From positions 9,734,501-9,798,500 of the forward strand of contig OU015569.1 in NCBI GenBank assembly GCA_907165135.1: a stretch of DNA of 64,000 nt, in the 5' to 3' direction. The position numbers were made by a program, and so were the translations under genes. The notes under the pieces were generated by a model. That model was not told where the DNA came from. It did no database searches and saw only the letters and a program-made list of their open reading frames with translations. Numbering within the stretch: position 1 is the first letter of the stretch; each line of letters opens with the position of its first letter. Positions 44,968-58,540 of this stretch are shown in pieces. Origin of the DNA: Oikopleura dioica. Its lineage: Eukaryota > Chordata > Appendicularia > Copelata > Oikopleuridae.

Positions 44968-46981
44968 AAGTTCAGTTATTCAAGAATTCAAAGTTTAATT
45001 AATAAATCATTTACTCTACGGAATCTGAGATGCTATTTCTGAAATTGATCCATCAATTCCAATTTGTGCGACTCAATTGGTGAAGCAAGTTTTACTCAAG
45101 GGTTGGCTCACGCCTCTTGAGAAGAGTAGTCATCAGGGAGAAGCGGCCGGTCGGTGTGCTTGGCTATCGATTGTCATTGAACGCTGTCGATACATCAATG
45201 CTTAGCATTGCCCATATTACACACTGGTCAAAGTGGTCCACCCCGGGAGAATTTGCCAAGACAAATATCAAGAGCGAACGTCAAAAAATCTAGCAATTGC
45301 ATCGAGGGCGGCATATTTCTCTAGAGGATTCAGTATACGGTACTTTGTCGAGTGTCTTGCGAGCGTAATTATATTACAGGTCCAATTTGGACAGAGCGCT
45401 TGCAATCAGCACGGCTAATTTCTCTTCCTGGCTGATTACGCAGTCCAGACTCTCCTTGATCGCACCTTGATCTCTCGTAAAGTTGTATCTAGCTTTGATG
45501 TTGCTCGAATATCGGCGTGAGCTCTCATCACGAACATGCTCCAGTGGCACGGCTGTAATCAATAATGGATATTCTTTAATTTTATTATTCGGACTACTTT
45601 TATTATTTATCTTCAGGCCCTGAACCTCATCAATATTTCTGCAGATGATTAAAGTGAATAATTTGCCCGTGTCTGAGAAATAATATATCTTCAGATAAAA
45701 ACAGTGGTACTTTTTTCCATGAACAACACAAAAAATGGATAAATAATTAGCAGACTAACTCTACCATTATTTTTTTCTCAAACTTCAGATATATTGAAAT
45801 ATTGCTCGCAATATTTTAAGTCCGAATTCCATGCTGGACTTACAACCAGTATAGTACTGGCATTATCGTGAAGATATGTACTTTTGTAACCACTGGTGTT
45901 TCCCGATTTGAAAAAAAAATTGAAAATTGCCCTAATTAGGATGGAAAAATTTGCTTCACAAAACGCTTTATCCGATTCTTTTCGCAAAAGCTAACTTTCA
46001 TATTCCATTTTTGCTATGCTCATGCGGTAGCCACTGCCGACGACAGTTGCGACAATGCTCTGTTTGTTCCAATTCCTTCGGGGCATCAATTATTCAATAG
46101 CCGACTTAATACGCCCAATTGTATATTTTACGTTTCAAGAGTTTTAACTTTCTTTTAACTTCGGAAATCATCGCTAACAACTGAATCCTATATTATTCAA
46201 CACCCGATAAGGTCAAGCAATTTCAGTGTCTTCTTCGTTTCTTTGACTTTACCTTTCATGTTTCTCAAAATGATTTTCAAAATTTGGGGAGTGTGTTGAC
46301 GAGATGGCTACTTCATTATTAAAAGACTACGCCCTCGATTAATGTTCATTACTTGATCATTAAAGAAAGCCCATGGCAAGTGTGGACAAGTAAGGAATGG
46401 TTGTACTGCTGTCTTAAGTCTGAATAGCTTCGGTATCGAGCGGAATAGATCGCCTGAGCTCCTAAGTACATAATTACGGAGAGTCTGCTTCTTCCATCTG
46501 GCAAGCGAATCCGATTCGCTTTCAATGATCTGGTGAGAGTCGACGGCGCACGGGAGCGCCCACAGCGAGCGCCCCGGCAGCGCCTGCAGCTCGCAACCGA
46601 CTGCACAGCCTCCGACAACATAATTAAATTGAAATCAAGCAGCCTTGTGCGCAAAGAGAGGCAGCCAGAGCATCAAATATTTAAAGAGCTTCTTTTAGCG
46701 CTAGAATTCGCTATCACGACCGAGGATTTTGAAGAACCAGTGGCTAGCGGAGATTATAGCGCCATCTAGATAGCCTGCGCCTGCAGCGAGAAGCTGAAAG
46801 CAGCCGAGAGAAGACTCCGGACAGAAGAACCTTCGGACTCAATAATTTAATCCTTCCCAGAGCAACAATTATTTACGAGAGACGAAATTATTAATCGACA
46901 ATAAGAGAGAGATTGAAGATTTCCTCAGCCATCCGGTGATAGTATCCGGCAGTCGACTTCGACAACTTGGTGCAAGACCGT
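44968..46981. other. Intergenic and probable 5' region of the POU4 gene
   Basis: About 2 kb between BTAF1 and POU4. A 62-codon minus frame (45374-45562) and a 78-codon plus frame (46533-46769) exist but have no recognisable content. From about 46510 the sequence is GC-rich and probably contains the POU4 promoter and a leader of several hundred bases. Confidence 0.4.
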
Positions 46982-48759
46982 ATGCTTACGGAAATCCACC
47001 CGGTAGCTAGCCAGGTTTCTGAGATGGAAAACGAACAAGAGTTTGCCACTCCTACCACGCCTAGCTCAGAAATCGAACACAAATATGTCCCTACACAACC
47101 ACTGACTCCAATCACTAGCCATAACATCAATTCCTCTATCATTTCTGCTGCCGCATCTGCATCAGCAATCGATAGAAAACCTCCAATTACGACGGTAGCC
47201 ACGGGCCACGTTTCTGTGAGTACTATTAGTTTTAATTTCTATGTAGATAGTTTGATTTATTTATTTACAAATAATTAAAGGCTTTCCAGAGCAACCTATT
47301 CGCTGGAGTAACTGGCTTTGATGAGACGTTCTTTTCGGCATCCAGTGCAAAACAAGAATATACTTCTTCCTTGTCTACCCCCATGGAAGTGAAACCGTCT
47401 GTAAGCTTCAAGCCAGAAACGTCGACATATTATCCGATGAACTCATCGATGGTCCATTCCCACCACTTATCCTCGCCTAGTGTTGTTGTTCCACAGGTAT
47501 TTAAGAGACGAATTAATAATTGATAGTGTTTCCAAAAGTTAACTTATTTCTCACTTGATTGACCTTATTTTTCAGCTATCATCTTACGCTGTTAGCCTTG
47601 GAGCAGAGGGAACAGAAAGCTTAATTGCCGATGGACAAGCGTATCCAACAATCGGATATGGGATGGGTCTAAACGAAGCCATGTACATTTCAGCGCCAAG
47701 TCACAGTCAAAACGGACTCATGAACTCAGGGCTCGCGCAAAACTCAATGATGGCGCACTACAGCGGTCTCGGAACAAATCAAATTCACGGGTTAGTATGC
47801 ACCTCATTATCGATACAAATTTACAACATCCGCTTGATGATAAATTAATTCATTACGAAATTTTAAAATTAACAATTTAGTATCTTTGTTTAGCATTGAA
47901 CATTTTTAATTTAATTTAGTGGTAATAGTACACACATGCCTTCGGCCTCGGCGGAGTACGATACCGACCCACGCGAGTTGGAAGCATTTGCGGAACGATT
48001 CAAACAACGTCGTATCAAGCTCGGTGTCACTCAAGCAGACGTCGGTCAAGCTCTGGGAAAATTGAAAATACCAGGAGTCGGCAGCCTCAGCCAGAGTACC
48101 ATATGCCGCTTCGAGTCGCTCACTCTTTCGCACAACAATATGGTTGCGCTCAAGCCTATACTCCAGGTAATGTTCAGTGTCTTGTCACAAATTCGAATGC
48201 ATTTTGCGCGTGTAGAGGGTAACTGCGATCTCAGCGTGAGAGCAGAAGTTTCGCTTGAAGAAGATCAAGAACTGCCGCCGCGGGTAGTCCCAAGAGGAAT
48301 ATCGCGACAGACCAAATCTAATATTTTGACAAAAGCGTGACGAGCAAATTTCAATACTTTGTCAATCAGTCCCTCGGTTACGGCGCACATGTCGAATTAA
48401 CCACTGTATTGCAAAATCTAACAGTAAGCTTAGGCTTGGCTAGAAAGAGCCGAAAACGCGGCAAAGGCCAAAAAAGAAGCTGATGGCTACACAGGAAACG
48501 AAAAGAAGCGGAAACGAACATCAATCGCTGCACCAGAAAAACGATCCTTAGAAGCTTACTTCACAGTTCAACCAAGGTTGATTCTTCCATTTTGTCTCTA
48601 TTAAAACATGTCTTTAGGCCTAGCTCGGAGAAAATCGCAGCAATCGCCGAAAAACTTGATCTGAAAAAGAATGTTGTCCGGGTTTGGTTTTGCAATCAGC
48701 GGCAAAAGCAGAAGAGGATGAAGTTCTCGGCGTACAACCAAACCGCCCAAAGTGAATAG
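46982..48759 (+). CDS. POU4 (Brn-3) class POU-homeodomain transcription factor
   Basis: Six exons (46982-47215, 47281-47496, 47576-47790, 47920-48166, 48434-48576, 48618-48759) sum to 1197 bp, or 398 residues. The POU-specific domain has [39 protein letters not shown] and [19 protein letters not shown]. The homeodomain has [19 protein letters not shown] and [20 protein letters not shown]. These are POU4-type sequences throughout, and the protein ends shortly after the homeodomain, as in vertebrate Brn-3. POU4 factors specify sensory neurons. The N-terminal half is Ser/Thr/Pro-rich without a clear Brn-3 box. One intron separates the two DNA-binding parts, and the other splits the homeodomain after FTVQPR. 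Confidence 0.97.
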
Positions 48760-51670
48760 TCGGTACGATTGTCTTTGAAACTCATTTCTAACGTGACTTC
48801 AGCTAATTACTTCAACAACAAACGCCAATATTCCAAACTGAAAGTTCGGCGGAAACGCCATTACCGACCCTACTCCTTATTGTGCAAGGACAACAAGTCC
48901 ACAACTGTATATAAACTTGGCGCGGACGATCATCGAGTAGTTCTCTATTATCTTCAAAAACCCACCGCAAAATTACTACAAGCCAGTACGAACACTAGCG
49001 ATTGAGCAATCAAGAACACAACTTTCTTCACCCATCTAGAAGTACTATGACCGAAACAAAAACCAAAACCATTGTGGTGCTCCTCATGAAACCAAACTGT
49101 TATTTACACTGTTTAATAATTTATCTTTGCGCTTTAATTTAAGAAATAAAACATGACGAAACAATTCATTCAGTGACATCATTTTTCTTCGTAAACGATT
49201 TCGCATAGCCCATATAAAATTGCGGAGAGCTATCAATTATAAATAGGCCCATGATGCGCACAGATAAGTGTGTATAATCGTGTTTAAGAACTTATCAATA
49301 ACCATTGGTTAACGAGGTAATTGCAATTGAGTGGCGTGCAATGGTGGCAGCCCTGTCTGACATGGCTAATATGGGGTAATTTACAGGCTGTTCCCAGCGG
49401 GAGGGGAAGTCCTTCTCTCGCCTATGGCTAAAGAGTATCAACGGGCACGAGTGGCAGGCAGCTGCATAATTTTGCGCTTCGGCTAATTCTGTTTCCGGCA
49501 ATCTGGAAACAAATTGCACCATCAATCGATCGCTTGTAATTTCCCTAAAATACAGTAACACCATTGATTGGGCATTACTGTAGTAGTTTCCAGCACTGAG
49601 TGAGCTACATGCGATGGCAAGCTACGAGTCGCATGATCGAGCGCCGGCTATAGATTCTGCCCGGCCGTGCCAGTCGACGGATAAATTATTCAAGTTGCAT
49701 TGTGCGCCCGATCAATGCGTCCATTACGATGAAAAATGACAGACTCACTTGTCAACGCTGCTTTTCACCATTAATCTGCTAATCTCCGCTAATTCATTCT
49801 GTGCTGTGCCTCGAAGTGTGTAATTATGACCCATCTCCAGAGCTAAGAAACTCCGTTTATAAACAAATCCATCACGAATATCAAGAATGAGCCCTTTTCA
49901 ACCACTTATGAGTGCTGAACTTGTGTCGAGCAAATACTTGCGACCTTTAAAATCGAGTTGAATTCGATCGACGAAGTACCCCTGAGGGCCCCGCACGGTC
50001 GGCTAATTGGCAGTCCCGTGAGACTTTGCATCAAAGCAAAGTTATTTATTCGGGCTGTAACTAATGCACTGCGTCGTTTTTTTTCTCCGGGGCAGTGCTA
50101 CCTCTGAAACAAGTCAGACAAGACATCGTTATGGTGTCGTAATTAGGCGGGCGAAAGTTAGATGTCGAGGAGGATGAAAGCTACGCCCGCCGCTGGCATT
50201 AGCCAGATGGCGGCCGTCGACACTCTTAGAGGCAGGTGCACCGCGTCCCTCGACTTGGTATAGATCGATTCACGAAGTAGCAGGGCTTGTACGACGCAGC
50301 AAAACAGAAATTGGCAAGGGAAAGCTCTCTAGCACTGCGGTCCGCAGCGCTCAAATCGGTCGGTAAGATCATCAATTATTCCTGAGCTCGCCTCTAGAAA
50401 AGGCGGGTCTACTCTCTTTCGTGCTCGACGTCCTGGCACTCACTCTACGATGCGACTAAGGTTGTTTTGCGCCCGGGGCTCCTGTGCGAGGGCTAAATTA
50501 TTAAGCTCGACCTTCTTATGAATGTTGAATGTCGGAAGTACGGCTACTGTTTACCCATTGACGCTCGCTACGCGCCCTCACTTCGATTATCTTATCTTTT
50601 TTTTTCAAAATCTTCGTCTATGATTTCATTTCTCTTTTTTGATTTCGGAATCGAATCTCTGTGAGGTGTTTGTCAATCTCCAGGAGTCGGAGATATATGT
50701 TTATAAAATATGCATTTGTTAACCCAATTTAAAAGAAAATTGGCGCAAAATTCGCGACGCTCGGTGCCCTAAGGGCGGTGCCCAACTGTTGACGGCGTTG
50801 TTATGCGGCCTGAACTGTCGGGTGGTGTAGTCTTAACTAGGTCTAATAAATTATCCCATTCATATTATTTATAAGCAGACTACGAAATAAGCGTTCATCA
50901 AATATGAAAACAGCTCAACTCCAAGCAAACTTCATTAAACGAACTTCATTAAAACGAGCTTGGCGATGCGAGCATCTTTCTGGCGATACCCTCCTATATA
51001 AATCTTTGATCCCAATATTCAACAAGCCCAAATCGACTCACTTGCTTACCACTGTAAACGTACCGCCTCACATAACAGTTGTTTGAGTTTTGTTTTCAAT
51101 AGCTACTATTTTTTAGCGTGTAAGCGACTAGAGAAACATATCTTTCTCAAGTGATAACTTTAGTAATTCATTCGTAACTCTGCCCAAATTATCATTTAAA
51201 AAATGTGTTGCAATAATTTAAAATAATAACGGCTTGTACTACAAGACTTGTAGACGAGTCTAGCTGCCCTAGAAACCTGGCGCGGATTTTGAAGGGTTTT
51301 CTCGGCAGTGAAAATCTCTTTGGTATCGGGAACTCTTTTTCATTTCGATATAATGGTTGAAAATTGAAGATGTAAACGACGCTAGGAGAATTATTTAACA
51401 ACCAGAATTCAATACTAATAAATAACCAAACTCATAAATTAGAAAAACCAAACCAGAGCCGCACCAAAGAATAACTCCCTCATTTCCATTCATCACTTCG
51501 CCCGTAGTAAAACTCACGCTGCCAATATCAAATAAACACTTTTTCAATTTCAAACTTTCAACAAAACAGTTTTTATTGAAAAATTAAATTTTCCGGGAAA
51601 TTTTCTCGATCGTATTCTCTTTTTTTCTGTGTTACTTTTGGAATCGTAGAGCGGGAAGTTCTTTATTCTT
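48760..51670. other. Long noncoding region between POU4 and the LOTUS gene
   Basis: At 2.9 kb this is the longest gene-free stretch in the window. No exon chain is supported; the frame at 48769-49005 lies in the probable POU4 3' region. Several blocks around 49300-50560 have balanced base composition unlike AT-rich spacers and may hold regulatory sequence for POU4. I see no tRNA, rRNA or spliced-leader gene here. Confidence 0.4.
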
Positions 51671-52691
51671 TCAGTCGAATCCGGCTTTGATGGACAAGTT
51701 ACCCTGTAAAATATTCAATTTATCCTTATTCTTTATGCATGTGATAAATACCTGAGCCAGTTTTGTGAGACCATATTATACGTCGTTTGATTGCAATCGG
51801 TTTGGATCTACAAAATGATACTCGGAATATTTTATCTTTACAATTATACTTACGGAGGACGGATATATCTTTCTTGGTTGACTGTGTCCAAAACATTAAA
51901 AGATGAGATGGAAGCCTTCGCTTCTATTTCCGTTTTGGGGGCGGAATGAACACTTTTGACAGCATATTTGAAGTCGTTAGAGATCAATTGTTGCTCATTC
52001 TTTCGATTTGGGTGATTCGGATGGAGATAGAATCTATTCTCAGGATTCCATTTTTGTTGTCGTAAATCTGGGAGTCGACTGACTCCATGAGCGTTCTCAT
52101 AATCGCACTTCTCATAACTGCGGTCTTCAACTTCATAGGCGGAAGACTCGGATCTGCTTTTCAGAAGATTCTGAGCCTCTTGAATTTCATTCTTGTCATT
52201 TTTCATCGACGAATAGCTTGCTTCTGGGTATAACGTTTCTTCTTGCGTCTCTGCCGCCTCTCTGTAATGACGGTCTGTAGATTTCGGGTGGAGAATCCAA
52301 TGGAAATTGTGGTTCATCAAGTCAATGATAATTTATACAAACTCCTTGAACATTGGTCTCTCTTTCCTGAACGATCGTAACTCGAAGAGTTATAGTAGTT
52401 TCTCCTGTTGTACGTATTCTCGGTAGAATTAATTAACGAGACGAGTGGTCTTTGGACTTCTAATGGAATTCCATAGAACCGTCCGTAGCATTCCATCATG
52501 ATATCTGAGAAGTTGCTCAGAAACTCTTTGTCAGAAATCCTGTTGTATCCAAATCTCCTGATGAGAGGCCTTAGGGGTTCACCAACAACTTCTTCATACT
52601 TTCTCTCAACTAGTGCCTCATCAGCTCCGTTTTTCTCTGTGAGCAAAAGGGCTCGCAAAGATTGACGAAGATCTTCCTCTGTTTCCGCCAT
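51671..52691 (-). CDS. LOTUS (OST-HTH) domain protein, TDRD5/7-like N-terminus
   Basis: The frame starts at ATG 52689-52691. Residues 5-75 fit a LOTUS/OST-HTH winged helix: EEDLRQSLRALLLTEKNGAD, VERKYEEVVGEPLRPLIRRFGYNRIS and DKEFLSNFSDIMMECYG. Such domains occur in germ-granule proteins (TDRD5, TDRD7, Oskar, MARF1) and can bind Vasa or RNA. The rest is a disordered Asn/Glu/Ser-rich region, with a second coding block around 51855-52270 (HYREAAETQEETLYPEAS and others) and a short last exon ending NLSIKAGFD, stop 51671-51673. The intron near 52320 could not be resolved into one splice model. The gene has no Tudor domain, so it is either truncated or a different family member. It is divergent from histone H4 copy 2. 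Confidence 0.55.
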
Positions 52692-53370
<679 letters not shown>

Positions 53371-53398
53371 ATCATCCTTTCCTGCTTTCGCAAAAACC

Positions 53399-53414
53399 GG
53401 CCCTTTTAAGGGCC
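53399..53414 (+). terminator. Histone 3' stem-loop (copy 2)
   Basis: The same 16-mer, GGCCCTTTTAAGGGCC, as after copy 1, starting 28 bases after the stop codon. Confidence 0.95.
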
Positions 53415-55290
53415 ACAAATCACAACATCCGAAAAAAATTGCACACTAAGTCTCTCAGGGAACAACATAAATTCTCCTGGAAAGGCTTGTGATATTGACG
53501 ATATAGCCTGAGTCAGACTCAGACCATCCGCGATGAATGATCCTCGTTGTCATCGAAAAAATGCTCGATCGCTGTCTTTCAAATATCGGGAACTGCTTTT
53601 CGTCAATAACTTCGCATTAGTAGTCTGTGTGGTTGCTGTTTCGCGAAATTCAGCTGAGGCCTTTGTTTCACATCCTTCTGAGTCAGACGTGGTTGGGCAT
53701 CGCTGCGTTCGAATTCAAATGCTTTTACTACGTTTTTTTTGAAAGGTGTTTACCAAAGGCTCGACCCGCTTTAAATGATGTAAATTGACCTTATCCGCTA
53801 TTCAGAGTAATTCCTACTGCACAGGTATACCTTGTGATAGTTGCCCCTTTAGTATTAGAAATAAAATCCTCTTCAAATAAAAAAGCGTAACTTGTCGCGG
53901 CCCAGACAAAAGAGGCATTTGCGAGTGAAAACTAAACTAAGATTAGCTCGAGTTCAAGTTGCTAGAAGGCCCATTTCGCACATTTTACAACCGTGATCTG
54001 GCCCGGGGCCAGTGCCTGCTGAGCAAAGTCTCAGAAATGAGTCACGAGACGAGTAGTATTCTTTTGGACGTTCACACGTGTTTTTGAACCCCTTCGCGTT
54101 CAACTTGTCCGATTTTAATGTCTTTATAATAACTGCCCCATTCTAGAGATCGGTGAAGAAAAGAAAACGTTCCATCAGCTGATTTTCAGGTATATTTATG
54201 AACTGAAAGTAAAAATAAGTTTTTGCGAATCGAGATCAGTCTATCCCTAGAAGGCCCTTCTCAAATAAATAGTTTGTTTTATGAGTTATATATAATATAC
54301 GAGAATGGTATTTTTCATAAAAAATATCAATCATAGATTTTGTATCCAGTGAAGTCGGATGCGCTAAGCAGGGAAGATTTTGTGCACACCGAAAAGAGTG
54401 TATTTACGAATGTTGGAGAATTATTCATAGATGGGGCCATAACATTGACAGAGGCAACTAAGACTGAGCGATTTCTAATCACTGACAGTGTAAAAATTTA
54501 CGAGTTAACGGAAAAAGAAAGGCACGAGTGTAATGTTCGATTCAGACATGGGAAACAACCGGTGGAAGTAGTAACAAGCCTTATCGTGGAAGTCACAACG
54601 ATCAGAGAAGACAGGGCTCCGGGCAAGAACTGATCAAGTTAAAGACGTTTCAGGTGAGATGAACTCATCAAATATAGCTCAGATGAGAACAGAAATGAAA
54701 AACAGCTAGCCCTTCTGTTTGTTCTGAAAGTTTAAAAAAGGTACGCCCGGTAAAAGCAAAATTCTAATTCTGCACAATTTTCATGTCTCGCTTCTCTTTT
54801 TGAAGAAAAGTTTCGAGAACGACTGTTTTTTTTAGCTTCAGTCACTTTTCTTTTTTCAAAAATATAACTCAAATACAGAGAATGACAGTAAACACTTTCA
54901 ACGAAATCGAAATCTTTGATGGGTAGGTTTTGTTAGGGTTTAGGTTAGGGTTAGGGTGAAAATGGTTTAATTGAGCTAATGGTTCTAGGAATGTTAATGA
55001 AGTTCATTCACGAAAAATGTGGCATTGGCTCTAAATGACTCATTTTTATCATTTTACTCTGAGTAATTAGATTTTTTATATTATTTTAAGATAAAGCCAT
55101 AAAGTGAATTTCCAAGCTTTTTGTTCAGAATTTTGCACCAAAAGACGTCGGAAACGTTAACATTTGAGGGGAGAAGTTAACTCTCCCTCGTGAATTTATA
55201 GAGCATGAGAGACGTCCCTTCTTACTGTAGTGTGACGCGTCTCATGGCGAAGTAAACTGAATATTTCATTTCAGAGTGGCTGATTCCAGT
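53415..55290. other. Intergenic or 5' region before the FABP-like gene
   Basis: No gene is called. A 97-codon frame without an ATG (54340-54633) is flanked by an acceptor-like TATCCAG and a donor CAG|gtgaga near 54654, so it could be a noncoding leader exon for the downstream gene. Short TTAGGG-type repeats lie at 54933-54956. Confidence 0.35.
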
Positions 55291-56397
55291 ATGGAGAGAG
55301 ACGAGAATCTGGAATATACCCTTCTGGAAGGCCAGCGTAGCAACAACTTCAGTCACAGTCTCCGCAGCTTCCAGACGAGAAAAGTGAGTTGCCATCAAGT
55401 TTGATAAGGAGTAGTGTTCCTCTACCCAAGACTAATCGGTCGCATATTTGTAGACGTTCAGATTAAGGAATTACTCACAAAACAGATTAATAGCAATAAG
55501 TAAGAGAAATGAGAGATTCTGAATTGAACGAAAAAAATGTAAATTTCCCTCCCTCGTAAACTTAAAGAGAATGTTTAGGGATGGAAGCAAAAACTGGGCT
55601 ACTGCGTTTTCTCAATTCTAGTGCTTATTTGTATGCTTACTGTTACATCTGTGATCTTGCATAAAACAGGACAACCAAAGACCGCGGAGGCGAGTGTGAA
55701 GAAATTTCTTCCTGACATAGAAATCGACGTCTCTACCTCAACCAACAGTTCCTCAAAATTCAACACGACTAGTATTTACAATAATGAGACCACAGTATCT
55801 ACCACTACAACGACGACGGTCTGGCGTGTGCCAGAAGGCACCGATGTGGAGACGATACTCAACAACAAATGGGTACTTTGACACATTCGCTTCCAGAAGA
55901 GTGATATTTTCTTTCAGCGACAATACGATGGAATTAATATCGCAGAGTATCTCAAAGTAGAAGGTGGCGATCCCTTCTATCGAAGTATGGCAGAAAGAAG
56001 CGAACCGTTACTTAGCTTCCAGCGCAAGGGACCTGGCGAATACACTCAATCTTTCAAAGTTTTCTTTGTGACCAAAAAGTACCCGCTCGATTTCAACAAA
56101 GAATACGCTCACGAAGATGGAATCGGTACAAAGTGTTTATCTACTGCTGAAATTGTTGGTGGTAAGAATGGGTAGAATACTTCGTCCTCCAAAAACGAAT
56201 TAAGATACGATCTCCATCCGAACTCTGGGTGGTAAGAAAGGACCAGTCGTCACTACTTATAGTTTGAAAGATCACAATGATTTATGGATCGTCCAGGATA
56301 TGATTGAAGAGGTTTGACTTCAGATTTAAATAAATTGTAAAATTTCTCGCTTCAGAAAATTACGAATTCGAGAATCTATAAACGGGAGAACTCATGA
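55291..56397 (+). CDS. Membrane-anchored fatty-acid-binding-protein-like protein
   Basis: Six exons (55291-55383, 55454-55499, 55622-55872, 55918-56161, 56205-56311, 56356-56397) sum to 783 bp, or 260 residues. The N-terminal 46 residues are polar, then RLIAIMLICMLTVTSVIL forms one transmembrane helix. A Ser/Thr-rich stalk (NSSSKFNTTSIYNNETTVSTTTTTT) with several N-glycosylation sequons follows. The last 130 residues resemble the FABP/CRBP fold: NNKWRQYDGINIAEYLKVEGGDPF, LLSFQRKGPGEYTQSFKVFF, FNKEYAHEDGIGTKC and a C-terminal RIYKR like the xRxYxx lipid-carboxylate motif. FABPs bind fatty acids in the cytosol; here the topology suggests a type II protein with the domain outside or in the lumen. 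Similarity is moderate. Confidence 0.7.
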
Positions 56398-57527
56398 AAA
56401 AATGCAACGTCGATTCGATGCGTATTCTTTGCACCAGCGTCAACTGCCTTAGACAAAAAAAAACGTCAAAAAATCAAAACAAAAAATCAATTTTCATTTA
56501 TCACCTCAAATGCCTGTTTATGTTTTCTTTATCATCGCTATATAATATTCGCAGAAGTTCTACAAAACCGTGATGTACTGACTTATGCTCTTGTACCCTT
56601 CTCAAGCTCACTGAATAAAAGTTCACTTAATAAAACGATAAACATAACGTTCTCTTTCTTATTGTGGAAGAGTGCCGTTTCAGTGGGAGTTATTCGGGCC
56701 GCGCTTAATATAAATTTATATAAGGTCGAATAGCAAGAAGGGAAAGCCTTTGGCTCCGGTGAGAATATATCGACACTTTGATTAGCTTTAAACAATGAAT
56801 CCAAATTGCAAGCACGAAGTTACTTTCATTATTGAGTGCCTTATGCTGCCAACTCTTCCAATAAAATTAACGTCAACTGGCGAGCTCGATGTGTGCATAA
56901 TACTTACCCTCCAATGCGTCTCTCTTCGAAAATAGGCCTTAACATTTTCAGTCAGAGTACTTGTGTCTACTTTTGTCTACAAACCATCGAGCGCTCTCCT
57001 TTGATATTCCTCCAGATTAGAATTGACAATAATAGGAATAACGGCATTTGTAATCTCTTGCTAATAGACAGGATAATCCACATCTACCTGGCATGGCGAT
57101 CTTTTGCTACGATTTTCAAATGAGAGGCTGTTTGTGAAGCATTCATGATGAAAAACAATTTATAGAGGTTTATCCTGGTAAAGACTGGGGGTTACTTTCT
57201 GTCTAGTATTTGGGCGCTAATTATCGTATCGAAAAAAGATTAAAGGACGAAGAGTCCAACCGTTCTGGGATGAGAATAATCGCTTTAATTAGAAAGTTGG
57301 AATTAATTTACGCCTTATGGCGAATATTTCGACGCGGAATTGCCACGAATTTAGAAATGTGCCCTCGTGTGGCGCCCGAGCTGCGCGCTCGCTCCTGGGG
57401 CAGTGATATCGCAGTCTTTAGGTGAAAGAATTTTCTGTTTGCCGAAAACGTTGCGGAAAAGGTTTTCTTCTATTTTTTATTGTCGGTATTTTGGATTTCT
57501 TCTGTGAGTAAGAGTAGCTGGAGCAAA
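56398..57527. other. Intergenic between the FABP-like gene and the hippocalcin gene
   Basis: AT-rich with small unsupported frames on both strands. Nothing further was recognised. Confidence 0.35.
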
Positions 57528-58540
57528 ATGGGAAAGCAGAATTCGAAGGTATTCGATGGGTTGTTGTTAATATTGTAGAACTGGCTTACTTCAAGAGCTT
57601 GCGTCAATAATTAACATTTTGTTTATTCTAGCTTAAACCTTCCGACCTTCAAGAGCTCGTCAGCCAAACACAATTTACCGAGAAAGAACTACAGGACTGG
57701 TATTCAGGTACTCGCTCCTCTCCATTTCAATTTCGAATTCAGTTTTTTCAGGATTTCTAAAAGACTGCCCCAAAGGAACTTTGACAGTTGACGAGTTCAA
57801 GAAGATTTATGGTAATTTTTTCCCTTACGGAGATGCTGGCAAGTTTGCCGAGCATGTTTTCAGGTGAGCGCGCAGTGTGTTACTGGAATTAGCGGATAAA
57901 CCCGTCACAATATGATAATTGAACTACTTAGGACATTCGACGCGAATGGCGACAAATCAATAGACTTCAAAGAATTTATTATTGCGCTTTCTGTGACGTC
58001 CAGGGGAAATTTGGACGACAAACTCAAGGTGCTTAGAAATTGAATTCACGTTCGCCAATCAGTTCAGTGGGCATTCCACATGTACGACCAGGACGGGGAC
58101 GAGATGATCTCTTACGATGAAATGCTCGAGATCGTCCAGGCAATCTACAAGATGGTCGGCACAGTGATGGTAATTGTTTAACTTTGATTGTCACTTTCGG
58201 GTGGCGCTTGTCAAGTTCGTTCTTCATTTGCGTCCGCCGCGCCGATGATCCGAAAAGGCACAATGCACTCTTGGGAGATATTTCTTTTCATTCTACTACC
58301 GCAGCCTTTTAAAAATTAAATCTAAACTTTCCCCCACCGAAGAACCACTTGCACTAACACTTACTGTCTCTCTTTCAGAAAATGCCGGACGACGAGGCCA
58401 CTCCGGAAAAACGCACCGAGAAGATCTTCAACCAAATGGACAAAGACAGAAACGGCGTCATCACAATGGACGAATTCATTGTCGGTGCTAAGGAGCGGAG
58501 CTTTCCATCATTTAGCTTTGTAAAGACGAGGACGAAGTAA
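57528..58540 (+). CDS. Hippocalcin/neurocalcin-type neuronal calcium sensor
   Basis: The gene starts [16 protein letters not shown], with Gly2 as the N-myristoylation site of the family. [19 protein letters not shown] covers the degenerate EF1 and precedes [19 protein letters not shown]. The EF2 loop is [14 protein letters not shown]3 is [12 protein letters not shown] and EF4 is [12 protein letters not shown], all with complete calcium ligands. [20 protein letters not shown] and [12 protein letters not shown] are typical for HPCA, NCALD and VSNL1. The protein ends FSFVKTRTK, without the usual QCDPSS-type tail. These sensors expose the myristoyl group when calcium rises and move to membranes. 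Six exons; the longest intron (about 210 bp) precedes the last exon. A 950-bp hairpin element begins 240 bp after the stop. Confidence 0.95.

Noticed and set aside
45374-45562. 62-codon minus-strand frame between BTAF1 and POU4
   Set aside because: It reads reasonably but has no recognised family, exon signals or neighbours that support it.
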